DNA of 64,000 nt from Chionis minor (Eukaryota; Chordata; Aves; Charadriiformes; Chionididae). Every line of letters begins with the position of its first letter. The stretch's first letter is position 1. The notes beneath the pieces are model-generated. The model made no database searches. It worked only from the letters and a program-made list of their open reading frames with translations, and was not told the DNA's origin. The stretch spans positions 1 through 64,000 of the forward strand of contig VZSF01010138.1 in NCBI GenBank assembly GCA_013398295.1. The letters run 5' to 3'. The position numbers were made by a program, and so were the translations under genes. This document shows, in pieces, positions 25,001 to 37,000 of the stretch.

Positions 25001-28000
25001 TTCAGTACACATGTTCTTTTATGCCTGCAAGTTATTCCTGTAGTAATATATAGCTCATTCCCAGCAGTTGTTGTCTGTGTCTTGAATGCTTCTGTTGCGG
25101 GACTGTTACCTAAGTTTTACTTTTTAATGTTAGAGTCCAAAAGGCCATTGTAGATGAAGCTTCTGAACCAAGTGTTCCAGGTAGTTTTGCTCAGACGGAT
25201 CCTAAAGCTATCAACAAAGTCAAGAAAAAAGCTAGGAAAATTCTCCAAGAAATGGTAGCAAATGTGTCACCTGCTTTAATCAGGTAAGAAAAATGGCTCA
25301 TCGGTATTGTCAATGTGTAGAAGAATGGCCAAGCTCTCTCTGTATTGTACCAGTAGACCTTGTAACACGTTATTCATAAATAATGAATAATTCTTCTAAA
25401 AAACAGTACATTATTAATAAAAATCCATTTTCTAACGTAACTAATGAAATGGTAGTTATTCTTCATTTTCAGATCCAGCAGAAACCCTCTGCCTTTTTAG
25501 GGCATAAATCTTATGGTAACATTAAATACAAACATATTTTTTTCTCCTCAAACTACTCATGCTTAGACCAATATTAGTATCCTTTGTTGCTTCAGGCTGA
25601 GCTGCAGCATCTTAGACCGCGAAAGATCTTTTTTCCAGTAGCCCATTGAATGTCATAACCTGTAGTTATAAATGTCTCAGAGAGAGTGTAACCTTAGATA
25701 AAATCTTCCACTGTGGTGTCTGCCTTTACTACTGTCATGGTTTAACCCCAGCCAGCAACTAGGATCACGCAGCCGCTTGTTTGCTTTCCCTGCGGTGGGA
25801 TGGGGAAGTGAATCAGAAGAGTAGAAGTGAGGAAAAAACTCATGGCTTGAGATAAAGACGGTTTAATAGGAAGAGCAAAAGCCACCCATGCAAGCAAAGC
25901 AAACCAGGGAATTCATTCACTGCTGCTCATCAGCAGGCAGGTGTTCAGCCATCCCCAGGAAAGCATGGCTTCAGTATGCTTAGTGGTTACTTGGGAAGAC
26001 AAACGCCATAACTCCAAGCGTCCCCCCCTTCCTTCTTCTTCTTCCCCCAGCTCTATATACTGAGCGTGACGTCATGTGGTATGGAACAGCGCTTTGGGCA
26101 GTTGGGGTCAGCTGTCCCCGCTGTGTCTCCTGCCAAATTTTTGTGCATTCCCAGCCTGCTTGCTGGTGGGGTGGTGTGAGGAGCAGAAGAGGCCTTGACT
26201 CCTCAGCAACAACCAAAAACATCAGTGCGCTATCAACAGTATTCCCATCCCAGACCCGGAACAGCACTACACCAGCTGCTAGTAAAAAAGTCAACTCCAT
26301 CCCAGCCGAAGCCACAACAACTACTAAGGATTAATTTTTCTCTTGTCACGTTCCTAGTCCCTTTCACTGACTTTAGTGATGCAAACCCTATATTTTTTGT
26401 AACTGTATTAAGTTCTTCCACAAGACCAATACACACCGTCACCTAACGTGTCACCTGACTAGCTTAGTTATTATATTTGATCATAGGACCTCCATTAACT
26501 TGCCCTATATATAATGTGGTCTCTGCCCTTTGAACAGCCTTCACTGAGCTTGACGCTAACAAGTTCTGTGTTATAATTGCAGGAGCCTGAAATGTGGTTG
26601 CTAACCATGGCTTAGCTGGTAGGCAAAAACTTGTTAGGCAATTGCATTTTATAGTAATTATGTTTGAATATAAAGTAATTAGATTTTATGGCTTTGCTTT
26701 TAGTCGCAGAGAAGCAGTGTAAAACAGGCAGAAATGAATGAAGCTTTTTGATTTGTATTGGTTCTTCCTTCAGGTTGACTGGCTGGGTGTTACTGAAGTT
26801 GTTCAACAGCTTTTTCTGGAATATTCAGATCCACAGAGGTCAAATAGAAATGGTCAAAGCAGCAACAGAGGTAAGGGAGGGTGGGAAAGAATCTAGTAAG
26901 GCAGATTTCTGATGTAGTTTCTATTAATGTTTACAGCACTTTTTAGGAGAGTTCTGCTAAGTCTGCATATCAGATTGTAGATAGAGCTCTTGGATCTGTG
27001 AAACGGTGTCTTTAATTAAATATATTGCTACTTGATAATATGCTACTTATTTGTGTAACCTAAAATACTATGTGAACTCTAGTTTTACCTTTGTTTCAGG
27101 ATCGAATTTTAACTATCAGGCTGAATTAGCTCAGATAACCTGCATTCAGCATTATTTCTCCTTTTGTGCTGAGGCAGTCAGTAATAAATTAGTTGGTCTA
27201 TTTAGAATTTTTCACTCTTAACTTAATTTGGAATAAAAATCTTTAAGAAATAAACTTTTCCTGTTTCTTACTAGCAATTTGTTCCCTTTCCTTCTATATT
27301 TATTGACATTGATCAAAATAACTCAGAAAGTCTACCATTTTCTTTACACCCAAAGGAATTGATTCTATTTGCAGGGCTTACCTCACAAAGATGGATTAGG
27401 TAAATAAAACAAACAAACAAACAAGGTTCTTAATATTTTCTCTTACCTTTTGATTACAGTGTTTGAAAACCCCAGTATTTATAGATCCTTGCTGATATCT
27501 AATGGAAAGAAATGGCCGTACTTTTGTGACACTGATGGTTTGGCCACATCCCTTAAATTGTTTGTTGTCGCAATACTGCGAGTCTGAAGCAGCTGGAAAT
27601 ATTAATCATTGTTAATGTAATGCATACAACTAAAAACTACAGTCTGTGAAAATTAGGAAGTACAGTTGACTAAAATGTTCTCTTTGTCACAGCTGACTGA
27701 AAATCAGAAGTAAACAAACTGCGTGACGGTAACTGGAAAATACCATCAGTTCTGATAATGTGATGCTAGCAATCTTGATGGATTTTAGAAAAGGAGTAAT
27801 ATTCCACATTTCTTATCAACTATCTTCTGCCTTTTTTCCTTCTCTCCCCGCTATAGATGAATTTGCCGCTTATCTTCTTGCCTGTTCACAAGTCCCACAT
27901 TGACTACCTGCTCCTTACGTTCATTCTTTTCTGCCATAACATCAAAGCACCCTACATTGCTGCAGGGAACAATCTCAACATCCCCATCTTCAGGTAATAA

Positions 28001-31000
28001 CCTCTTCTTATTTGAAAACAGCTGAGGTGGGGGCATCTTCAGATGACCTGTTGTGCAATATATCTTATGTCCAAGCGGAAGATAATCTGAGTATTACTGG
28101 GTCATGTAGAACTTCTTTGGTTCCTATTAAATGCTCAGAGAGAGAGTGTAACAAAATCCTTCTGAGAAATTCTGACATAACCTAAGTAGGGTAAGGATAT
28201 GCCTTTCTTCTAGGAGTCTCAAAGTGGGTAGGTGACTAAGGAAAGACAAGTATGTGAAAAAGTGTTGTGAGTGGAAGTTTGATGAGCTGGCTAATGGGCA
28301 GCAAGAGTACTGAGTGAATAGTACGTTGTGGGAAAGTACTTCAGTTCGGTCTCTGTTTAAATTATATTTCTGGTGGCTGAAGTACCTGGGGTCTTTTAAG
28401 TAGTATTTTGCCAGTGAGACAGAGTTTGTGGATAACTGATTTCTGAAAAGCCACTGGGTATAGCAGGAAATGATGGGGAAAGAAGAGGGATACCTTGACT
28501 TAGAGGGTGTTTTGCACAAGGAGGTGCAGGTGTGTGGTGATCCCAGTAAGAAAGGCATTCAGACTCTCCACAAAGTTATCAGTTAAAATGCTGTTTATTA
28601 AGGCTAGCACTTAATAAGAGAGCACAGGGAATCTAATGTCCCTTTAGACACTGGGAACCCCAAATTGTGCAGTGTCCAGCTGGCCTCTGATCCACATGCA
28701 GCATGCCATGCGGACCCTGTCTGCGAAAAGCGTTATCCCAGTTGGGTCATTTGAGCTCGTATAGGATATTCTTTCAAGAAAACAACTCTATTCATCGTTC
28801 CTTCTGTCAAGCAGAAAGGATCTTCTCAAGAGAACTTCTCGCTGCACTGCTAGATAAAGGCAAGCCCACGCAGGTGGTGTAATTGGTGGTGCCAAGCGGG
28901 AGCTGCCTGCAGGCTGCTGTTAAAAGTAGCTGGCTAAGCCGATCCTGTAGCCAAGGTGTAGATAGTGCAGAACAACATGGGCATGAAGGCTCTGCTGTAC
29001 GTGCAGCACAGACTTGGGCCAGCTCAGGTCAACTGTTTTGATGGTCACCAACATCTCAATGTACAGTGGTCTCCCGGTCACTGCAGAGGGTAAGTGGTCT
29101 GTCAAGGGGGTGAAATGGAGCGAGACAGTGTAGAGGAGCCTATTTCTTCCGTTAAATAGCGTAATATTTGTGTGGTCCCATCATGTGCCAATAGGGTAAC
29201 ACATTTTAGTCTTTGGAAATGTCAGTAATTTCAGTTGCTGGACGTGAAGTAGTTTCCTGCAAACTAAAATCAATGAGTATAATTCTTCTTTATTATGTAG
29301 CACATTGATCCGCAAGCTGGGAGGATTTTTCATTCGACGAAAGTTAGATCAGAGTCCTGATGGTCGTAAGGACTTCCTCTACAGAGCTTTGCTCTACGTG
29401 GTATGTATTTCTCGTCTTTGTTTCTGTAGGTAGCATTTCAGTTGGGTGGCAAGTGAGAAAGGGAGTTCCGTCAATTTCAGGGTGTTTTTTACTGCTTTGA
29501 ATTTGTCTTAGTTTTCATGCTGAAGAGAAAGCATAAGTTTTTGTATGCAGTTTTGAATGCATAGAATATAAGAGAATTGAATGCCTAGCACCTTTGAGGA
29601 TGAGCAGATTTTCACTTTGTGTAATCCTTACTAAAGAAAGTTGAATTAATACTCTCTGAATTAATGTTAAACTTAAGCCTTGTTTCTCTGATTTCTTTTG
29701 TACTGGGGCATATCTCTACTGATTCTCTTAACTTAATGGAAGTTTCTGTTTATGAAGGGTCGATGTAATCCTTTGTGCCATTCAGTATAATAGCTGTTAT
29801 TTGCATCATGGAAGATGGGATGTATTGAGGAACCAGAAGGAGAGATGTATGAAAATCAGCTAGATCAACTGAACTGTTGCTAGAGATGCTGTTCTTGAAC
29901 AAATGGCATTATACTGCCTGCATTCTTTTTAAATTGCAAATTCAGTTGCAGTTTGGTCTGGGTTTGTGTCAAGCATTAATTATTGCTTTTGTTTCTTTTC
30001 ACAAGTATTCATGCCAACTCATGATCTTCCAAAGTTTTTAAAAGGAGACGGTTGCTGCCAATATATTTCAAATGTGAATTGGCCAATATAATCAGATATT
30101 TATTTTTTTCCTCTTTTCCAATCTTTTTCTATTCAGCACATAGAAGAATTGTTGAGACAGCAGCAGTTTTTAGAAATATTCTTGGAAGGCACACGGTCTC
30201 GAAGTGGAAAGACATCTGGAGCTAGAGCAGGTCTTTTATCTGTGGTGGTGGATGCTCTTTTCTCGAATGCTACTCCTGATGTCCTAATTATACCTGTGGG
30301 AATCTCCTACGATCGCATAATAGAAGGTCACTATAACAGTGAACAGCTGGTAAGAGCAATTGAACAACTTGTTTTGCCTAGGGGATTTTCTGTTTGTGTG
30401 CACGAAAATGTGTAACATAGTTAAATGATACGCTGGCAGTCCTCTGTCACATGTACTTGGTGTTAGTGTTGAAGAGCTTAGAGCCACGAATCATAAAACC
30501 TCTCTGATAGAGAGTGCTGAGGAACGGGTGACATACTTGTAAATGCAAATTCATGACATAACAAATAACATGTGCAAGTGGCTATCTATGGAAAACAATA
30601 GTTCTTTAGATTTACTTGAAGTTACAAGGTGTGTCAAAAGATTCCAGTCTTGTTTTGTCTGCTGTTGCATGCATTTTAATTTTAAAGATAACCTTCTAAT
30701 TGCAAATTGGATAAAAACCAAAACAACCACCTATGTTTTCCAGGGCAAGCCTAAGAAGAATGAAAGTCTTTGGAGCATAGCTAGAGGAGTCTTCAGAATG
30801 CTGCGGAAGAATTATGGGTGTGTCAGAGTAGATTTTGCACAACCATTTTCCTTAAAAGTAAGTTTGATATTTTGAAGATCTTTTTGAAGGTTTGGCATTT
30901 TTGATGTTTCAATAGTGGGACACATTTATTTTGATTTTTTTTCTGGTTGTGGGTTACCATCGGTAGCATTATCTACTAAAGTCCATTCCAGTGGGACAAA

Positions 31001-34000
31001 AGTATCGTTTTGCTGAGGGCGTGAGTCTTCAGACATGTTTGTGTTAAGCTGAAATAGTCTCGGAGTTTATATAAAGGGTTGCGTTAGGTTTGAAATGGTG
31101 TAAGTGTTCTTACGGGGGTTCTTTGTTTTGTTTTAACAATCAGTCTCTAAAATGATCCTTTGATGAGACATTTGGAGTTGAAGTAAGCTGAATAGTTCTC
31201 TAGTATTCAACTTTTTTGAGTAACTGAATGGCTTACGCTGGTGTTGAGGAAAGGAATTTATCTCACTGGACTTTTGAAACTGCTAAGCAAATTAATAGCT
31301 ATAAAAGCATCATGGATTGTATATCACAATAGCATGTTCTTTTAATGTCATAGTTTATTATTAGTTTACAATTATTACATATGCTGGTTTACCAAATACT
31401 GTTGTGTAGTTTCTCAGAGAATGGGGTGGTGCAGTATTAGCTGCCTTCGCTTTTCAAATTTTCACTGATCTCTTTGCATAATTTGCTAGTACTATACTTA
31501 ATTTATCGACATTACACTAATCTGTGTTCTGCTACAGTATACCTTATTTTTAGTGTGACTTTAATAAGATTAACTACTGTAACAACAACCTACTAGAACA
31601 TTATTCAAATTAATTAGGTGTTCTTCTTTCTGCCCTACTTCTCTCAGAAAAGTGGTAGGTTAGAGAGCTTTGGAGGCTTCAATTACCACAGCAGGAAATT
31701 ATTGTCACCGTCTGCACTGCATCATAATTAGCGTAGTAGGGAAAGATATTAGTTCACTTCGAAAGGAGAAGGCTTGGGTCACTTCCAGGCTATTCTTGGT
31801 AGGGAGTTAGCAATTGCTCTTGGATCAGTATAAGGCAAAGAAGGTTATCTGCCCTCATAATCTAGTGAAATGCTAATCACTCTATACCTTCCCAGCAACC
31901 TCTGTCAGGTCTCATTTGTATGTGTATTCATTTTTGTACTCCAGAAAGGTAATAAATGACATAAATTGTTTAAGTATGCCTTAAACAAGATTTGCAGAAG
32001 TGTAACTGCATTTTTAAATTGATGTAGTTATGTCACTGCAGGCTTTTCTAAAGGAGGGGAGCTGTGGGGGTTAATTTTGGGCATCTGCAGTTCTGTGGCA
32101 CAGGCTTAGAAGCAGAAGAGAGTGAGCTGGCTGTGAAAGTCTTTTAAGCAGCTTTCCTGGGAGGGAACTGTTTTCCTGACCAGCAGGTTAAGTGCCTCTT
32201 TAGTTTCCCACATCAGTCTTCACAGAAACTGAAAGAACACAGTGTCCTGAAAACAGAGTAATGTAAATGCTAACCTGTAAGGAGAAACTTTTTTTTTTTT
32301 TGTGAGAAATTTGGGATTTAAGAATTCCAAGCATGCTGTACCCTGCCTGCTTCCTGGGTGCTTTAGTTTGTGGCACTGTGAGGGGTCTTGCAACTGGAGT
32401 TTCCACGCTGGTGTTTACCTGTGGAGAATTCTCCTATCCTGGCGCTTGAGGAAAGCAGAAGCAAGCAGTAATTACAGTCTCCGCGTTGGTTCTGAAAGGG
32501 TATTAGAGTTTGCTCTCATTCATGTTAATGAAGGCAGTTCTCATTAATTTAATCATGGAGAAGCTGGACTCAAAGGAGTTGTTCCCAGCAGGGTGTTCAC
32601 GGGGTTTAGGTATTGTTTTTGTTGCAGTGTTCTTCATGCAGTATGGATACCTTGCTGTGGAAAGTTTGCCTTTTCATAAAATGAAATCAAAAGTGAATAA
32701 AATGTTGCAAAGTTTTAATTTCTGTTGACCTTATTACTGCATTTTTAGTGTGAGCTAATTTTAATCACAGTTGCATTTTTGAATAATTGCCTTTTTCGTA
32801 TAATAATACTATCAGTTGAACGCAAGAATAAGGTGAAAGAAGTACAAAAAATAACAAGTTTTATCTTAACAGGAATATGTAAACAGCCAAAGCCAAAAAC
32901 CTGTGCCTGCTCCTCTTTCCTTGGAACAAGCTTTGTTACCAGCTATACTTCCATCAAGGTAGAGATTTTTTGGGGTGATGGGCAGAGGGAGAACAGGTTG
33001 GGGGCTATTTGCTTGTTTGTTTGTTTGTCTTTTTAGTGTTCTGCATTGCGTTCCAGGCAGTGCTTGAACTCCCGGAGGGTAACCTAATTGCATATAGAAA
33101 AACTAAAAGCTTACACAGTTGTAACTGTGCAATTTATTATGAGAGCTGCATTCTTTCTGGGGAGCTCTGTTTAAATAAGCTCAAGAAGGCTTTTTATTTA
33201 TTTTTTATTTTTTGACCTCTGTTGGTTTAATTTTAAATTTTATGGAGTAACTTAGGGGGAAAAATGATACGCTTAATGAAAAATGAAGGATTTTTTTTTT
33301 TTTAAATCTCACAAACATTTCAGGTGGGTGTTGATATAATTCCAAAGCAAATAGGACTTGTGAGTGAGTACCCTCACTCAAGGAGGTGACTGTCCCTCAG
33401 ATGCAAAACTGTGGTCAAGGGCTAGATCTGCAGTTGCTACACAGATAAACATTTTAGTGATGTCTTAGGTTGTCTTCTGCACACCTGTGTGGTCCAAGTA
33501 GAGACAAAGTCAGTCATTTAGGTAGGTCCCTACAGGACCTGCAGGCAGGTATGTACATCCATAAAAAAGACCATTTCTAGTTTGTTGAGAGGCTGGGCTA
33601 GAAACTGCCTTTCAGGCAGATTCGCTTGATTTCCTCTTGTTCATATTTGTTGAAGGGAAGAGAGCTGTGGGGTGCAAATGGTGTAATGGCAAAGTCAGGA
33701 ATAGCCAATAAGACAAGGTAAATGTTCTGTATTGCAATTTTTCTTTTGGTAGTCTAATCTTGGATGATTGTTTAGTGTGAAGAAATAATCTGAAGAAGTT
33801 GGTAGATATCAAAATATTTGTGGAGCTTGTTAGGCATAACACTTTTATACTCTTCCCAGGTTGCATAGGGGTTTTTTGTGCTGTGGTTCAGTTAGTGTCT
33901 CAATGTCATGCTGTGAATTTTTATTTTGTATTCAGACCTAACGATACTGTGCATGAAGGTACAGAGGCTTCACTGCCCAATGCCAGGGATATCACCAGTG

Positions 34001-37000
34001 AGCCTTTCAGAAGAGAACTGATATCCAACTTGGCTGAGCATATTTTGTTCAGTAAGTGTTACGCTATCACTATCAGCTACCTGTATTGTTTTGCTGATTG
34101 CATGAACTGACTTGCTGTTTGGTAATGTTCCCAATTGCCTCCATTCAGGTGATCATTTCATGACTTCAGACGCTCTCTTGACAATTCCCCACCCTTTGCC
34201 TCTCTCCCTCCCTCCCCTTCAAAGTTTAATAAATTCTCTTTCCGATCAAGTACAAGCTTTTTATTCTGTTTGTTGTGTTAACTTCTGCATTCCTTACACT
34301 AGTATACTGAATTTGCTGTAATCTGAAGTGTTTGATTGTCATATTGATACACTGATTTCATATTGATAACACTGATTTCTTATCGTTTCGTGTAAGAAGT
34401 TACTGCAGTGTCTTAATGGCATTTATTGAAATTGTGCTCACATGAACTCATCTGGCTGCGTTGACCAGTGTTGCCAGGTTTTATAGGTTATGTGGTGTAT
34501 GTTTCAGTCAGTAGATCTGTGATCTGTCGTTACGGTGCATACAAAATGGTACTTAGCTTAGTAAAAATTTAAGCTTTACTCGACCTCCTTAGTTCAAGTT
34601 ACTTTGATTACATCAATATTGTTACTATATAGATATATACACTTTGTGTTTCATTCAGAAGATACAGTTCAGTGCCGGTATGACTATTTTTCTTTTAAAA
34701 ATAATGTGTACTCTTTCAGTTGTAGTAATGTTCTGAACTTCCCAGGTGCTCAACGAGTTTATCTTGTTTACTTCTAGCTGCTAACAAGTCCTGTGCCGTG
34801 ATGTCTACCCACATTGTTGCCTGTTTGCTGCTGTATAGACACAGGCAGGTAAGGCTTCCATGCTGCTTAAATAGCCAAACATTACTTTGGCCTTTTTAAT
34901 TAAAAAAAAAAAATATGAATTTTGCTATTGTGTCATACTAATAAAAGAAGAAAGATACGTTTAAATTAAAGTGTCAGATAGTCTGAGTCCTTTTTGGTTA
35001 GTAGTGGGTGCTTGAAGATAAGCCTTTAGTGATGGGATAATAATAAATACTCATGTGGAAATAGATTTTTGTAATTCAAAATGTAGTTATGCTTTTAAAA
35101 AAGAATACATTGTTTTCGTTCATTGTATTAAGATTGTTTTTTAGATCTTAAACCCATTTGTTATTGACTATGCTAGCAACTCTTCTCTTAATTTTTAAAT
35201 GAATTTTGCTGTTCCTTGGTACTAGAATGTTATAACATGATGGCAAATTAATACTAATGTTTAACTGAAGTCTTGTGCATAGGTCATGGAAGAAATTTTT
35301 TTTTCTCCTACAAGTGTGTTTATCATTTTCTCTGAAATTCCTTCTGCCTCTAATCTGAAACTTGTATTGCATATAGCTCAAGAACAAACTGAAAAACACT
35401 GGTCAGATATGTAATCTTCTTAGTCAAGGGCAGTATCACTATTCCTGTCAGTCCAGTCTTTTGGATTTCATAAAATAATGGGGTCAAAGAAGCATTTTGC
35501 AGTGTGATCTGAGCCATCGACAAAAAACAAGGAAAGGAAGTGCTTGAAGAAAAGTTTTTCCTCATGTCCCCAAACAATTGAAGAGACTTTCTACTAATTA
35601 CAGTATTCCCAGAAAATTGATCGTTCATTTTATAGCATAGGTAATGGAAATATGATATCTCTAACATGTTTTTAAAGAACAACTCAGGTCTCTGCAGCTT
35701 GTGAAATAAGCCAAGAAGCAGACAAAAAAACTTGGATTCTCACATAGCTGCATAGCTTTAAAATATAATTGCATGTAATTCAAAACCTGTGGACTCTTTT
35801 CAGAAAAATGTCTGTGAAAATAAGTTTTTCTAATATGACCGCTGGTTTATTGACAATTAGTGGATTGTTTATGTGTTTGCTATATAGATGGTTATGTGGT
35901 TTACAGATAAACTTCTGTGCAGAAAAATTGTTTCACTGTGTGATTCTGTTTCTATTTCTAGGGAACTGATCTGTCCAGGTTGGTAGAAGACTTTTTCTCC
36001 ATGAAGGAGGAGGTCTTAGCCCGTGACTTTGACTTGGGATTTTCAGGGAACTCAGATGATGTTGTCATGCATGCCATCCACTTGTTAGGGAACTGTGTAA
36101 ATATAACAAACACTAGCCGAAACAACGAGTTCTTCATCACTCCCAGCACAACGATACCTGCTGTCTTTGAACTCAACTTCTACAGCAATGGAGTACTTCA
36201 TGTATTCATTAAAGAGGCCATTATTGGTATGTGTTTGGGTTTACCAAGGAAAGACTTTCTTGTGACCCAAGAAGTCAAAGTATCTGTACAACCTCTCCCA
36301 CCCTCCATTTTTCATATCATTTACTTATATAAATTTCTTCCCCCCCCGCTTGAGCCCATGATTACTCTAACAAAACCAATTTTAAAGTAAACTAGCTTTT
36401 GGTTTGTAGAATGTTTCACGTGTTTTTATCTTTCTTGGAAGTATTCGTGTGTTATGCAAGGCACTATCAGAGCTTTGAGCCAACATGGCAAAACCTGCGC
36501 TTTCATGGCTAATGTTTTCATGAGATTCTGTTTCAATCTGTCATTAATTGGACATGAATGGAATAGTGGTGAATTCTGTCTTTGTTCTTTAATTGCATGT
36601 GCAATGTTTGACTGCTTTTAGGCCTAGAAATAGACAAAACAAAACTTGAGGTTTCCTTTGCTATAAAGCTCTTTGGAAAAATAAACTTTGCTGGTGTTTC
36701 TTTTTGCTCTAGCCTGCAGTCTTCACGCGGTTCAGAGTAGGAGGTACAGAAATGGTACCAATGGTGCTTCTCCCAGTTTGATTAGTCAAGAACACCTGGT
36801 CCGAAAAGCTGCCAGCCTGTGTTACTTGCTTTCTAATGAATTTACTGTATCTTTGGTAAGTACTTGCGTTAATTGTCCACGTTTCGAATTTTTGTTCTGC
36901 TTGTAACTGCGTATGTTACTTAGAAAGGAATTGATGCTTTCTTCAAGTGTCACGGTTCTGGTATGTTCACTGTGAGTACAGTCTGATCATAAAGGAAGGA

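Larger units (their letters stand above)
16045..25133 (+). other. GPAM: GPAM introns between coding exons 1 and 5
   Basis: The four introns measure 1649, 2957, 2939 and 1233 bases (16045-17693, 17817-20773, 20848-23786, 23901-25133). Apart from short poly-T runs, a direct repeat AGGCACATAGG at about 23192-23214 and chance open frames below 145 codons, I see no recognisable element in them. Confidence 0.7.
26871..32872 (+). other. GPAM: GPAM introns between coding exons 6 and 11
   Basis: The five introns measure 986, 1307, 736, 394 and 2015 bases. The first holds a short (AAAC)n microsatellite at 27407-27424. The second has a more GC-rich middle (about 28560-29170) that I could not assign and that may be an old LTR or other repeat. 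The rest shows nothing recognisable. Confidence 0.6.

Noticed and set aside
25980..26334. Open frames of 111 and 86 codons
   Set aside because: They lie inside the solo LTR and have no viral or cellular protein similarity that I can see.
30149..30415. 88-codon frame as a separate small gene
   Set aside because: It is GPAM coding exon 9 read on into the following intron.
35980..36390. 136-codon frame as a separate gene
   Set aside because: It is GPAM coding exon 14 plus the intron after it.
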